DNA from: Opitutia bacterium
GTDB taxonomy: Bacteria > Verrucomicrobiota > Verrucomicrobiia > Opitutales > UBA953
Length of the DNA stretch: 64,000 nt
Assembly: GCA_003569245.1 (NCBI GenBank)
Contig: BGOM01000008.1
Coordinates: forward strand, 1-64,000
Reading direction: 5' to 3'
Shown here: positions 25,467 through 33,312 of the stretch, one piece after another
How the letters are laid out: each line of letters begins with the position of its first letter
How positions within the stretch are numbered: the stretch's first letter is position 1
Program-made: the position numbers and the translations under genes
Notes under the pieces: generated by a model
The model's database searches: none
What the model saw: only the letters and a program-made list of their open reading frames with translations
Told to the model about the DNA's origin: nothing

Positions 25467-26237
25467 ATGTCCCCCCTGATCCTGCATGTCCCGCACGCCT
25501 CCCGCCTGATTCCCGCCGCCGACCGGGGGGATTTCCTCCTGAGCGACGGGGAACTCGCCGCGGAGGGTCGGCGGTTGGTCGATGCGCACACCGATACGCT
25601 CTTCGGGGCCGAGTGCTGGCCGGGGGCGGTGCTCGCGGCGAAGGTCTCGCGCCTGGTCGTCGACGTGGAGCGTTTCGCGGACGACGCCCGCGAGCCGTGC
25701 GCCCGCGTCGGCATGGGCGCGACCTACGTGCGCACGACCGAGGGACGGCCGCTGCGCGCCCTGTCGGCGGCCCGCCGCGCGGCGTTATTGGAAAGTTACT
25801 ACGTACCGCATCATGCGGCCGCCGACCGGCTCGCGGCGGAGCGGTTGGCGGTCCGGGGGCGCTGCCTGGTGCTCGACGCGCACAGCTACCCGCTGGGCCC
25901 GCTGCCGACGGAGGTGGCCGCCGGGCGGCCGGAGATCGGGCTGGGCACCGACGCCGTCCACACGTGTCCCGAGCTCCGGGATCTGCTCGCCGGTTTCTTC
26001 CGCGCCCGAGGTTACGAGGTCGCCGTGGATGCGCCGTTCAGCGGCGCCTTCGTCCCGAGCGCCTGCTTCGGCGCGGATCCGCGTTGTCAGGCGATCATGG
26101 TGGAGGTGCGTCGCGACCTCTATATGGACGAGTCCACGGGGGAGCGGCACGGCGGTTTTGAGCGCGTGCGCGCGGATCTGGTCGCGCTTCAGCCGCGGTT
26201 GGCCGACTTCGCCGTCCGCGCGGTCTGGCCTACCTAG
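25467..26237 (+). CDS. N-formylglutamate amidohydrolase family protein
   Basis: 256 residues, cytoplasmic, no signal peptide. Family hallmarks are ILHVPHASRLIP at the start, a VDAHTDTLF segment with metal-site Asp/His, RLVVDVERFADD, DAHSYPLGP, and MVEVRRDLYMDE near the end. The family contains N-formylglutamate deformylases of histidine degradation (HutG) and relatives of unknown substrate. No other histidine-degradation gene is in the window, so the substrate stays open. The ATG at 25467 is chosen because homology starts two residues later. Its 3' end overlaps the convergent gene at 26230-26805 by 8 bases. Confidence 0.85.
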   Translation: MSPLILHVPHASRLIPAADRGDFLLSDGELAAEGRRLVDAHTDTLFGAECWPGAVLAAKVSRLVVDVERFADDAREPCARVGMGATYVRTTEGRPLRALSAARRAALLESYYVPHHAAADRLAAERLAVRGRCLVLDAHSYPLGPLPTEVAAGRPEIGLGTDAVHTCPELRDLLAGFFRARGYEVAVDAPFSGAFVPSACFGADPRCQAIMVEVRRDLYMDESTGERHGGFERVRADLVALQPRLADFAVRAVWPT

Positions 26238-26805
26238 GCTCGGGCAGGGTGGTGGGGTGCCCGGCGGCGGCCAGCTCCGCCGCGAACTCCGACATGGCCT
26301 CGGTCCACATGGCGCGGATCCGCGGCAATTGCCCGTCGCGTTCCTGCTCGCTACGTTCGGGCCAGGCCTCCTCGAGCGCCTTCCATTCCTCGATCAAGGC
26401 CTTGAGGCGCGGTCGTTCCAGCCAGCGTTTGGCCACAGGGTCGAAGGTCTCCGCGCCCAGGCGGGCCTTCTCCGTCTTCAGGAATTCGCCCCACTGCTTG
26501 ACGACCTCGTCCTTCTGCGCTTTCGCCGAGCGGTGGTCGGGCAGGTGGTTCTCGGCCCGATCGAGTTTCAGGCCGGCGGTGCTGCGGACCCCGGTCGACG
26601 GGCCGGACGACGGAGCCGTGCGGGACGTCGCCGGGCGGAGCGCCGCGGCGGAAGGTTCCGGCGGGCGCGGGTCGACGCGTCGGGTCAGCCAGAAGATGGC
26701 AAGAAGCAAGCCGCCGACCGCGAGGCATACCATGAACCAGCCTCGCCGGCTCAAGGGACGACCGCTCGATTCTTGCGGTCGATGGTCGGTCGGTGGTAGA
26801 CGCAT
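26230..26805 (-). CDS. Membrane-anchored protein, paralogue of the next gene
   Basis: 191 residues, unknown family. A basic N-terminus leads into one membrane helix (WFMVCLAVGGLLLAIFWL, about 24-41), followed by a Ser/Pro-rich linker, the motif TAGLKLDRAENHLPD, and a helical domain (KDEVVKQWGEFLK, LKALIEEWKALEEAWPERSEQE, MWTEAMSEFAAELAAAG). The gene upstream encodes the same layout with GLKLDKSANVIPD and ELEAKWPKATDDEKA, so the two are paralogues. They are 9 bases apart and share a promoter. The protein should be anchored in the inner membrane with the domain outside. Its end overlaps the convergent amidohydrolase gene by 8 bases. Confidence 0.7.
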   Translation of the reverse strand: MRLPPTDHRPQESSGRPLSRRGWFMVCLAVGGLLLAIFWLTRRVDPRPPEPSAAALRPATSRTAPSSGPSTGVRSTAGLKLDRAENHLPDHRSAKAQKDEVVKQWGEFLKTEKARLGAETFDPVAKRWLERPRLKALIEEWKALEEAWPERSEQERDGQLPRIRAMWTEAMSEFAAELAAAGHPTTLPEPR

Positions 26806-26814
26806 TGTCCGGCG

Positions 26815-27495
26815 TCACATGATGATGACCGGGGCGGCCGCCGGTGCGGCGGGCGCGGCGGGCGGCGGGGCGGGTTGGTTTTCCGCCGGCACGGAGAGGG
26901 TCCCGCTGTTGATGATGACGGTGCCTTGGCTGTTGCCGACCGTTAGCCCGCCGGCGCTCCCGCCCGCCTGGCGCGCCGCCTCCGCGCGGACCATGCCGAG
27001 GCCCTGGGCGCGGATCGCCTCCATCTGTCCCATGATCGCGGCCTTTTCGTCATCGGTCGCCTTCGGCCACTTGGCCTCGAGTTCGCGCGTCTGCTGGAAC
27101 ATGGCCCGGAATTGCTCGTTCTGGAAGAGCGAGCGCATCACGGCCCCCGTGCGCTCGCGGTCGCCCTGGAAGATTTCCTCAAACTGCTTGCGACCGTCGT
27201 CGCGCCAGTTCCGGAACTTGGATTCGAGCGCCTCCTTGGCCGTCAGGTCGCGGGAGCGCGCCTCCTTGTCCAGGTCGGGGATGACGTTGGCGCTCTTGTC
27301 GAGCTTCAGGCCCTTGGCGCTGCGCACCACGGCGCCGGGACGTTGCTCGCCCGCGGAGCCGTTGCCGGCGGCGGCGGGTTGGGCGACGGGTCGGGCGGCG
27401 GTCGGCGCGGGGTCGGCGAAGAAACGAGCGATCAGGGCGACGCCGCCGGCGACGCAGATGACCGTGAGGACGAGGGTGGTCTTGGACGTCTTCAT
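26815..27495 (-). CDS. Membrane-anchored helical protein, paralogue of the downstream gene
   Basis: 226 residues, unknown family. An N-terminal membrane helix (LVLTVICVAGGVALIARFF, about 8-26), a linker with KGLKLDKSANVIPDLDKE, then a charged helical domain (about 80-175; FRNWRDDGRKQFEEIFQGD, FRAMFQQTRELEAKWPKA). The end differs from the paralogue: a beta-like stretch TVIINSGTLSV and a Pro/Ala-rich tail (PAPPPAAPAAPAAAPVIIM) that may cross peptidoglycan or sit in the envelope. It is the first gene of a two-gene operon, divergent from the hydroxyproline operon. A -10-like box lies 6 bases before its ATG. The helical domain recalls the modules at 22934-25341 in style, but I cannot show common descent. 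Confidence 0.7.
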   Translation of the reverse strand: MKTSKTTLVLTVICVAGGVALIARFFADPAPTAARPVAQPAAAGNGSAGEQRPGAVVRSAKGLKLDKSANVIPDLDKEARSRDLTAKEALESKFRNWRDDGRKQFEEIFQGDRERTGAVMRSLFQNEQFRAMFQQTRELEAKWPKATDDEKAAIMGQMEAIRAQGLGMVRAEAARQAGGSAGGLTVGNSQGTVIINSGTLSVPAENQPAPPPAAPAAPAAAPVIIM

Positions 27496-27501
27496 GTCGG
27501 A

Positions 27502-27530
27502 GGAATACGCTCATTTAACTCCGAGGTGAA
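27502..27530 (-). promoter_or_regulatory. Candidate promoter of the anchored-protein pair, leaderless geometry
   Basis: On the minus strand TTCACC (27530-27525), a 17-base spacer and TATTCC (27507-27502) stand 6 bases before the ATG at 27495. No Shine-Dalgarno sequence is present. The rest of 27531-27617 is the divergent control region of the hydroxyproline operon; it has an AT-rich stretch (TTTTTATTAACCAATAGG) before the ATG at 27618. Confidence 0.4.
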
Positions 27531-27617
27531 GGCGAAGTTGGCCCAAAAGACGGGACCCTCCGCGCCGGGCGGGCTTATCCCTCGACTTTGGTCGTTTTTA
27601 TTAACCAATAGGAACCC

Positions 27618-28580
27618 ATGGCTGCAGCCCAACCCATGCCTGCCGGATCGGTCCGGGTCATCGACTCCCACACGGGCGGTGAGCCGACCCGCGTCGTCGT
27701 CGCCGGGGGGCCGGATCTCGGGGGTGGGACGGTCCGGGATCGTCTGGAGCGCTTCCGCCGCGACCACGACCGGTTCCGCTCCGCGGTCGTCAACGAGCCC
27801 CGCGGCTCCGACGTGATGGTCGGGGCGTTGCTTGTCCCGCCGCACGACCCCTCCTGCCGCTTCGGGGTCATCTTTTTCAACAATGTCGGCACCCTCTGGA
27901 TGTGCGGGCACGGTACCATCGGTCTGGTCGCGACGCTCGCCCACCTCGGCCTGATCGGCCCGGGGGAGGTCCGCCTCGACACCGCCGTGGGCCCCGTGGC
28001 CGCGACCTTGCACGCGGACGGCACCGTCACGCTCGCGAATGTTCCCTCCTACCGCCATGCCAGGCAGGTCGCGGTCGAGGTGCCGGGCTTGGGGGTCGTC
28101 CGCGGCGATATCGCCTGGGGCGGCAACTGGTTCTTCCTCGTCGAGCAGCATGGCCTGACCGTCGCCTTGGAGCACGTCGAGGCGCTGACCGATTACGCCT
28201 GGAAGGTCCGTCAGGCCCTCGGCGCCCAAGGCATCGTCGGCGCGGACGGCGGCGAGATCGATCACATCGAACTTTTCGCACCGACCCCGACGGCGGATAG
28301 CCGGAATTTCGTGCTCTGCCCCGGCAAGGCCTACGACCGTTCGCCCTGCGGCACCGGCACCAGCGCGAAGGTCGCGTGCCTCGCCGCGGACGGCAAACTC
28401 GCCGAAGGCGCGACCTGGAAGCAGGAGAGCGTCATCGGCAGCCATTTCCTCGCCTCCTACCGCCGGCTCCCGGACGGCCAGGTCCAGCCCTTGGTGACCG
28501 GCCGCGCTTTCGTCCAGGCCGACGCCACTTTCCTGTTCCATCCGGAGGACCCCTTCGCCTGGGGCATCCGTCCCGCATGA
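27618..28580 (+). CDS. 4-hydroxyproline 2-epimerase (proline racemase family)
   Basis: 320 residues, cytoplasmic. The two catalytic cysteines of the proline racemase superfamily are both present, Cys96 in MCGHGTIG and Cys244 in [11 protein letters not shown]. Two cysteines mark racemases/epimerases, whereas a Thr in place of one marks 3-hydroxyproline dehydratases. Within an operon with a D-amino-acid-type oxidase, a DapA-family deaminase and a dioxovalerate dehydrogenase, the role is epimerisation of trans-4-hydroxy-L-proline to cis-4-hydroxy-D-proline, the first step of the pathway. The stop overlaps the next start (ATGA). No regulator or transporter gene is adjacent. An internal in-frame ATG at 27636 is an alternative start. 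Confidence 0.92.
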   Translation: MAAAQPMPAGSVRVIDSHTGGEPTRVVVAGGPDLGGGTVRDRLERFRRDHDRFRSAVVNEPRGSDVMVGALLVPPHDPSCRFGVIFFNNVGTLWMCGHGTIGLVATLAHLGLIGPGEVRLDTAVGPVAATLHADGTVTLANVPSYRHARQVAVEVPGLGVVRGDIAWGGNWFFLVEQHGLTVALEHVEALTDYAWKVRQALGAQGIVGADGGEIDHIELFAPTPTADSRNFVLCPGKAYDRSPCGTGTSAKVACLAADGKLAEGATWKQESVIGSHFLASYRRLPDGQVQPLVTGRAFVQADATFLFHPEDPFAWGIRPA

Positions 28581-29830
28581 GCGGGCCGGTCGTCATCGTC
28601 GGCGGCGGGATCGTCGGCCTGAGCGCCGCCTACGAGCTCCTGCGTCGCGGGCGGTCCGTCGTGCTGCTGGAGAAGGGGGCCGCGGATCATGATTCCTGCT
28701 CGCTCGGCAACGCCGGGATGATCGTCCCCAGTCACTTCGTGCCGCTCGCCGCGCCCGGCATGGTGGCGCTCGGCCTCAAGTGGATGTTCGACCGCGAGAG
28801 CCCGTTCTGGGTCCGTCCGCGCCTCGATGCGGACCTGTTCTCGTGGGGTTGGAAGTTCTGGCGCGCCTCGACCTCGGCCCACGTCGAACGCTGCACGCCC
28901 GTGCTCCGCGACCTGAACCTGCGCAGCCGCGAGCTCTTCCTGCGCCACCGCGCCGAGCTGCCCGCCGCCTTCGACCTCGAGGACGTGGGCTTGCTCGCCT
29001 TGTGCCGCACGCAGCAGACGCTCGATCACGAGGCGGTGTTCGCCGCCAAGTCCGACGCCGTCGGCGTGCCGACCGAGGTCCTGTCGGCCGACGAGGTCCG
29101 TCGCCGCGACCCGGGCGTCGATTACGCCATCGCCGGCGCGGTGCTGTTCACGAAGGACGCGCACCTCGACCCGCGCAAGCTGGTCGCCGTCCTGACCGCG
29201 GAGGTCACCCGCCTCGGCGGCCGCATCGTCTTCGACGCCGAGGTCACGGGCTGGAAAGGGGAGGGCGACCTCCTGCGCGCGGCCGTGACCAAGCAGGGCG
29301 AGTTCGCCGGCGAGACCTTCGTGCTCGCCGCCGGTGCCTGGTCGCCCGCCGCCGCCGCCGCCCTGGGGCTGCGCCTCCCGATGCAGGCCGGCAAGGGCTA
29401 CAGCATGCGGCTGGAGCGCCCGGTCCAGCGCCCGAAGTATTGCTCGCTCCTGATGGAGGCCCGCGTCGCCGTCACCCCGATGGGCTCCGCGCTCACCGTC
29501 GGCGGCACCATGGAGATCACGGGGAACGACCTGTCCGTGAATCCCGCGCGCGTCCGCGGCATCCGCAAGGCGTTCGTCCGATACTACCCGGCGTTCAAGG
29601 AAGCCGATTTCGAAGCCGTCCCGGTCTGGTCCGGGCTCCGCCCTTGTCCGCCCGACGGCATGCCCTACCTCGGGCGCACCCGCGCCAAGCGCAACCTCGT
29701 GGTCGCCACCGGCCATTCCATGATGGGCCTGAGCCTCGGCCCCGTCACGGGCGAGATCGTCGCCCAGCTCGTCTGCGGCGAACCCACGTCCGTCGCGCTC
29801 CGCGAGGTCGACCCCGACCGCCACGCCTGA
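28577..29830 (+). CDS. FAD-dependent D-hydroxyproline dehydrogenase (DadA family)
   Basis: 417 residues. The FAD-binding motif [16 protein letters not shown] is at residues 5-20, followed by the Glu that binds ribose (LLEKG) and [11 protein letters not shown], typical of DadA-type D-amino acid dehydrogenases. The C-terminal FAD contact [16 protein letters not shown] is present. In this operon it should oxidise cis-4-hydroxy-D-proline to 1-pyrroline-4-hydroxy-2-carboxylate and pass electrons to the respiratory chain. The single-polypeptide form is used here, not the multi-subunit type. Its ATG overlaps the epimerase stop by 4 bases, so translation is coupled. Confidence 0.88.
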   Translation: MSGPVVIVGGGIVGLSAAYELLRRGRSVVLLEKGAADHDSCSLGNAGMIVPSHFVPLAAPGMVALGLKWMFDRESPFWVRPRLDADLFSWGWKFWRASTSAHVERCTPVLRDLNLRSRELFLRHRAELPAAFDLEDVGLLALCRTQQTLDHEAVFAAKSDAVGVPTEVLSADEVRRRDPGVDYAIAGAVLFTKDAHLDPRKLVAVLTAEVTRLGGRIVFDAEVTGWKGEGDLLRAAVTKQGEFAGETFVLAAGAWSPAAAAALGLRLPMQAGKGYSMRLERPVQRPKYCSLLMEARVAVTPMGSALTVGGTMEITGNDLSVNPARVRGIRKAFVRYYPAFKEADFEAVPVWSGLRPCPPDGMPYLGRTRAKRNLVVATGHSMMGLSLGPVTGEIVAQLVCGEPTSVALREVDPDRHA

Positions 29831-29855
29831 TTTTCCACCTACTATCCACCCCACC

Positions 29856-30782
29856 ATGACCACCTCCGCCTCCAAGAAAAAAGTCCGCGCCCAATGGGAA
29901 GGCGTGATCCCCGCGATCACGACCCCTTTCCGCAAGGACGGCAAGCTCGACGCCGCCGAGATCACCCGCCAGTGCCGCTGGATGGTCGACTCCGGTTGCA
30001 TCGGCATCGTCCCGTGCGGTTCGCTCGGCGAAGGCGCCACGCTGACCTACGACGAGAAGGTCGAGCTCATCCGGCTTTGCGTGAAGGCCGTGCCTGGCAC
30101 GCCGATCATCCCCGGTATCGCCTCCCTCTCCACCGCCGAGGCGATCGCCCTGGCCAGGGAATCCGAGCGCCTCGGTTGCGGCGGCCTGATGGTCCTGCCG
30201 CCCTACGTCTACAGCACCGATTGGCGCGAGATGAAGGCCCACGTCTCGGCCGTCATCGCCGCGACCAAGCTGCCGTGCATGCTCTACAACAACCCGCCGG
30301 CCTATAAGACCGACTTCCTTCCCGCCCAGATCGCCGAGCTCGCCGCGGAGCATCGCAACCTCGAGGCCGTGAAGGAATCCTCCGGCGACTCCCGTCGCGT
30401 CACCGCCATCCGCCACCTCCTCGGCGATCGCCTGACCATCCTCGTCGGCATGGATGACTGCATCCTCGAGGGCATCGCCGCCGGCGCCCGCGGCTGGATC
30501 GCCGGCCTGGTCAACGCCTTCCCGGTCGAATCCGTCGAGCTCTACGAGGCCGCGATGATCGGCGACCGCGAGACCGCGGACGAGATCTACAAGTGGTTCC
30601 TGCCGTTGCTCCGCCTCGATACCGTGCCGAAGTTCGTCCAGCACATCAAGTGGGTGCAGTCCAAGGTCCGCGGCTCCAATCCCTCGGTCCGCGGCCCGCG
30701 CCTCGCCCTCGACGGGGCCGACCTGGCCCTGGCTGCCAAGACCCTGCAGGTGGCCCTGAAGAACCGTCCTAAGATCAAGTAA
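29856..30782 (+). CDS. DapA-family 1-pyrroline-4-hydroxy-2-carboxylate deaminase
   Basis: 308 residues, a TIM-barrel enzyme of the dihydrodipicolinate synthase/N-acetylneuraminate lyase family. The Schiff-base lysine is Lys173 (EAVKESSGD) and the catalytic tyrosine is Tyr144 (CMLYNNPPAY). GSLGEGATLTYDEK near residue 55 is the carboxylate-binding loop. DapA itself would sit in a lysine pathway; here, between D-hydroxyproline dehydrogenase and the dioxovalerate dehydrogenase, the product is most likely 2,5-dioxopentanoate from pyrroline-hydroxy-carboxylate. It starts 25 bases after the dehydrogenase and ends one base before the aldehyde dehydrogenase start. No Shine-Dalgarno sequence is seen. 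Confidence 0.9.
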   Translation: MTTSASKKKVRAQWEGVIPAITTPFRKDGKLDAAEITRQCRWMVDSGCIGIVPCGSLGEGATLTYDEKVELIRLCVKAVPGTPIIPGIASLSTAEAIALARESERLGCGGLMVLPPYVYSTDWREMKAHVSAVIAATKLPCMLYNNPPAYKTDFLPAQIAELAAEHRNLEAVKESSGDSRRVTAIRHLLGDRLTILVGMDDCILEGIAAGARGWIAGLVNAFPVESVELYEAAMIGDRETADEIYKWFLPLLRLDTVPKFVQHIKWVQSKVRGSNPSVRGPRLALDGADLALAAKTLQVALKNRPKIK

Positions 30783-30783
30783 C

Positions 30784-32367
30784 ATGTCCACGCCCCTTCT
30801 CGGTCTTTCCTACCTCGGCTTCGCCCGCGGTCGTCCCGGCGCCTACCGCTGGCAGTCGTTCAACACGACGACCTGGAACCACCTCCCGGAGTTCTTCCAC
30901 TCCGCCACGGCCGAGGATGTCGCCACGGCCGGCAATCTCGCCGCCGAGGCGGCCCCGGTCCTCGCCGCCTTGTCCGGCAAGGCCAAGGCCGCCTTCCTGC
31001 GCGACATCGCGGTGCGCATCGAGGCCGCCACCCCGGCGCTGGCCGCGCGCGCCCAGGCGGAGACCTCGCTGCCCGAGGCCCGTTGCCTCGGTGAGATTGG
31101 CCGGACCATGGGTCAGCTCCGCCTCTTCGCCGACCTCGTCGAGAAGGGTCAGTGGGTCGACGCGCGCATCGAGACCGCCAACCCCGAACGCAAGCCGCTC
31201 CCGAAGCCCGACCACCGCTCGATGTGCCGCGCCCTCGGCCCGGTCGCCGTCTTCTGCGCGAGCAATTTCCCCTTCGCCTATTCCGTCGCCGGCGGCGACA
31301 CCGCCTCCGCTTTCGCGGCCGGCTGCCCCGTCGTCGTGATGGCGCATCACGCCCACCCCGGCGTCGCCGACCTCATGGGCGGGCTGATCGTGGACGCCGT
31401 GCGCGCGGCGGGCCTGCCCGAGGGCACCTTCTCGATGCTGCAGGGCGATGGTCGCGAGGTCGGTCAGCTGCTCGCCAAGCATCCCGCCATCCGCGCGATC
31501 GGCTTCACCGGTTCGCGCACGGGCGGCCGCGCCCTCATGGACACCGCCGCGGCCCGCGAGGTGCCGATCCCGGTCTACGCCGAGATGAGCAGCATCAATC
31601 CGGTCGTCCTGCTCGAGGGCGCGCTCGCCGCGCGGGGCGAAGCCATCGCCACCGGCCTCGGCGCGTCCTGCACGCTGGGTGTCGGCCAGTTCTGCACGCA
31701 GCCCGGCCTGTTGCTGATGGTCCGCTCCGCCGCCGCGGAAGCCTTCGCCGGTCATCTCGCCGCCCAGTTCCGCGCCGCGCCCGAGGGCGTGATGCTCACC
31801 CCGCCGATCCAGCAGGCCTACGTCAAGGGGCTCACCGCGCGTTCCGGTCGGGGCGGCATCCAGACGTACGCGCCCGGCAAGGGCAGCGGTAAGCCGGGTC
31901 GGGCCTTGCCCACCTTGCTCGCCGTCGCGGCCAAGACCTTCCTGTCCGACAAATCCCTGCAGGCTGAGCTCTTCGGTCCGTGCTCGCTGATCGTGTGGTG
32001 CGATGACGCCGCGCAGTTACACAAGGTGCTCGGCGCGCTCGAGGGCAACCTGACCGCCACCGTGCATGGCACCGATGAGGAGCTCGCCGCCAACGCCGCG
32101 TTGATCGAGCGTCTCGCGGCCCTGGCCGGCCGCGTGGTCGTCAACGGCTTCCCCACCGGCGTCGAGGTCTCCCATGCCATCGTGCATGGTGGTCCGTATC
32201 CCTCGCTCTCGGACGGGCGCACGACCTCCGTCGGTTCCAACGCGATTTACCGTTTCACCCGGCTCGTCTGCTACCAGAATTTCCCGGATGCCGCGCTCCC
32301 CGTGGAGCTCCGGGCCGCCAATCCCCTGGGCATCCTCCGGATGGTCAATGGCGAGATGGTGAAGTAG
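30784..32367 (+). CDS. 2,5-dioxovalerate (alpha-ketoglutarate semialdehyde) dehydrogenase
   Basis: 527 residues, an aldehyde dehydrogenase of the type III alpha-ketoglutarate semialdehyde dehydrogenase kind. The catalytic residues are Cys304 (GQFCTQPG), Glu267 (YAEMSSINP) and Asn161 (SNFPFAYS); the cofactor motif is GFTGSRTGG. It oxidises 2,5-dioxopentanoate to 2-oxoglutarate, the final step that delivers hydroxyproline carbon to the citric acid cycle. The same product arises in oxidative pentose and uronate pathways, so it may serve these too. It is the last gene of the operon, with a hexamer repeat array starting 7 bases after its stop. Confidence 0.92.
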   Translation: MSTPLLGLSYLGFARGRPGAYRWQSFNTTTWNHLPEFFHSATAEDVATAGNLAAEAAPVLAALSGKAKAAFLRDIAVRIEAATPALAARAQAETSLPEARCLGEIGRTMGQLRLFADLVEKGQWVDARIETANPERKPLPKPDHRSMCRALGPVAVFCASNFPFAYSVAGGDTASAFAAGCPVVVMAHHAHPGVADLMGGLIVDAVRAAGLPEGTFSMLQGDGREVGQLLAKHPAIRAIGFTGSRTGGRALMDTAAAREVPIPVYAEMSSINPVVLLEGALAARGEAIATGLGASCTLGVGQFCTQPGLLLMVRSAAAEAFAGHLAAQFRAAPEGVMLTPPIQQAYVKGLTARSGRGGIQTYAPGKGSGKPGRALPTLLAVAAKTFLSDKSLQAELFGPCSLIVWCDDAAQLHKVLGALEGNLTATVHGTDEELAANAALIERLAALAGRVVVNGFPTGVEVSHAIVHGGPYPSLSDGRTTSVGSNAIYRFTRLVCYQNFPDAALPVELRAANPLGILRMVNGEMVK

Positions 32368-32373
32368 GAGGGA

Positions 32374-32477
32374 GGGCTAGGGACAGGGCTAGGGCCGGGG
32401 ACAGGGCTAGGGGCAGGGCTAGGGCTAGGGACAGGCTCGCTGCCTTTTACTAGTCCTTCCCCTGACCCTGACCCTTT
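32374..32477. repeat. Compound hexamer repeat between convergent genes
   Basis: About ten hexamers (GGGCTA, GGGACA, GGGCCG, GGGGCA in mixed order) fill 32374-32433, then a 26-base spacer, then CCCTGA CCCTGA CCCTTT at 32460-32477. The layout equals that at 2529-2692. The G-rich arm fits a quadruplex pattern on the strand of the hydroxyproline operon, whose stop is 7 bases upstream. The gap 32368-32492 has no other feature. Confidence 0.8.
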
Positions 32478-32492
32478 ACCTGGTTAGGTTGC

Positions 32493-33167
32493 TTACCTTC
32501 CCACCAGCATCCCCCACCAGGTGCGGGTGTAGGGGAGGGCGAGGTTCTCCAGGCAGGCGGCGGTGAAGGCGTCGTCGATTTCCTCGCGCGGGTGACCGTC
32601 GAGTAGGTTCGCGGCCGCCAACTCGGCGCGGCCACGGCGCGCCGCGTCCACGATGTTGCGGTGCTTCGCCGCGTGGATGGCCGCGAGGATGGCGGCGATG
32701 GCGCAGAAGGTCATCAGGCCGAAGATGAGCGTGCCTTCCTTCATGAAGATAAAGGCCAGCAGGAGGAACGGCCAACCATTGCCCCAGAGGATCATGAACG
32801 AGTCCCAGGAGGATTGGGAGCCAAGCCGGCGGTCGCGGTGTTGCAAGGCATGCCCGGCGAGGCGGGCGGCCCGGGCCACGTCGAAGAGCGTGCGTCCGTG
32901 GTACGTCTCCGGCGACAGCTTGATCGCCGGCTCGAAGGCCGAGTAGTAATCGGTGATCGCCAGGGAGGTCTCGTCGACGTCGACCTGCTCGATCTTGCCG
33001 CGCAGCAGGATGATGCGTGCGGCCTGCGCCCCGCTGATGCCGCGGACCAGCAGGACGCGCCCGTGTTTGCGGGTCAGCGACTTGAGCCGGCGGTAGGCCA
33101 GCCAAGGCAGGGCCAGCGCCAGCCCGCCCAGCAACAGGGCGAGGATCAGGAATTTGGCCTGCCACAT
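32493..33167 (-). CDS. YugP-like membrane protein (Zn_peptidase_2 family) with lost HE of the zinc motif
   Basis: 224 residues, the usual length of the YugP/Zn_peptidase_2 family. An N-terminal membrane helix (5-24), the conserved GISGAQAARIIL (43-54), ITDYYSAFEPAIKLSPETYHGRTL read as two segments, and two later helices (about 118-160) match the family. Active members have HExGHAxQ; here the segment is RLAGHALQH (102-110), so the first His is Arg102 and the catalytic Glu is Leu103, while the second His (106) remains. The protein is therefore predicted to be inactive as a protease, perhaps a pseudo-enzyme or scaffold. It is divergent from hemF, 145 bases apart. The overall pattern is clear; its function is not known. 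Confidence 0.72.
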   Translation of the reverse strand: MWQAKFLILALLLGGLALALPWLAYRRLKSLTRKHGRVLLVRGISGAQAARIILLRGKIEQVDVDETSLAITDYYSAFEPAIKLSPETYHGRTLFDVARAARLAGHALQHRDRRLGSQSSWDSFMILWGNGWPFLLLAFIFMKEGTLIFGLMTFCAIAAILAAIHAAKHRNIVDAARRGRAELAAANLLDGHPREEIDDAFTAACLENLALPYTRTWWGMLVGR

Positions 33168-33209
33168 GGGGTCACGCTGGGGTTTCGCGGGTTTCCTTCA
33201 AGGCCTACC

Positions 33210-33238
33210 TTGAACCAAGTTCGCATAGGGGGGATAAG
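33210..33238 (+). promoter_or_regulatory. Promoter of the hemFEH operon
   Basis: TTGAAC (33210-33215) and GATAAG (33233-33238) have the ideal 17-base spacing. Transcription would begin near 33245, at an in-frame GTG (33244), or give a 70-base leader before the ATG at 33313. It lies in the divergent gap to the YugP-like gene. Confidence 0.6.
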
Positions 33239-33312
33239 CCCGGGTGGATTCTGGTCCGCTCGCCGCGCCCTGCGTTGACCCCGCGGGGTCGGAGCCGTTG
33301 GATGACGGTGTC

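Noticed and set aside
29856-30782. Lysine-pathway DapA
   Set aside because: Fold and Lys match, but the position inside the hydroxyproline operon fits the pyrroline-hydroxy-carboxylate deaminase better.
32374-32433. GGGCTA/GGGACA repeats as telomere-like DNA
   Set aside because: The array is short, internal, mixed in unit and paired with a CCCTGA arm; nothing suggests a chromosome end.
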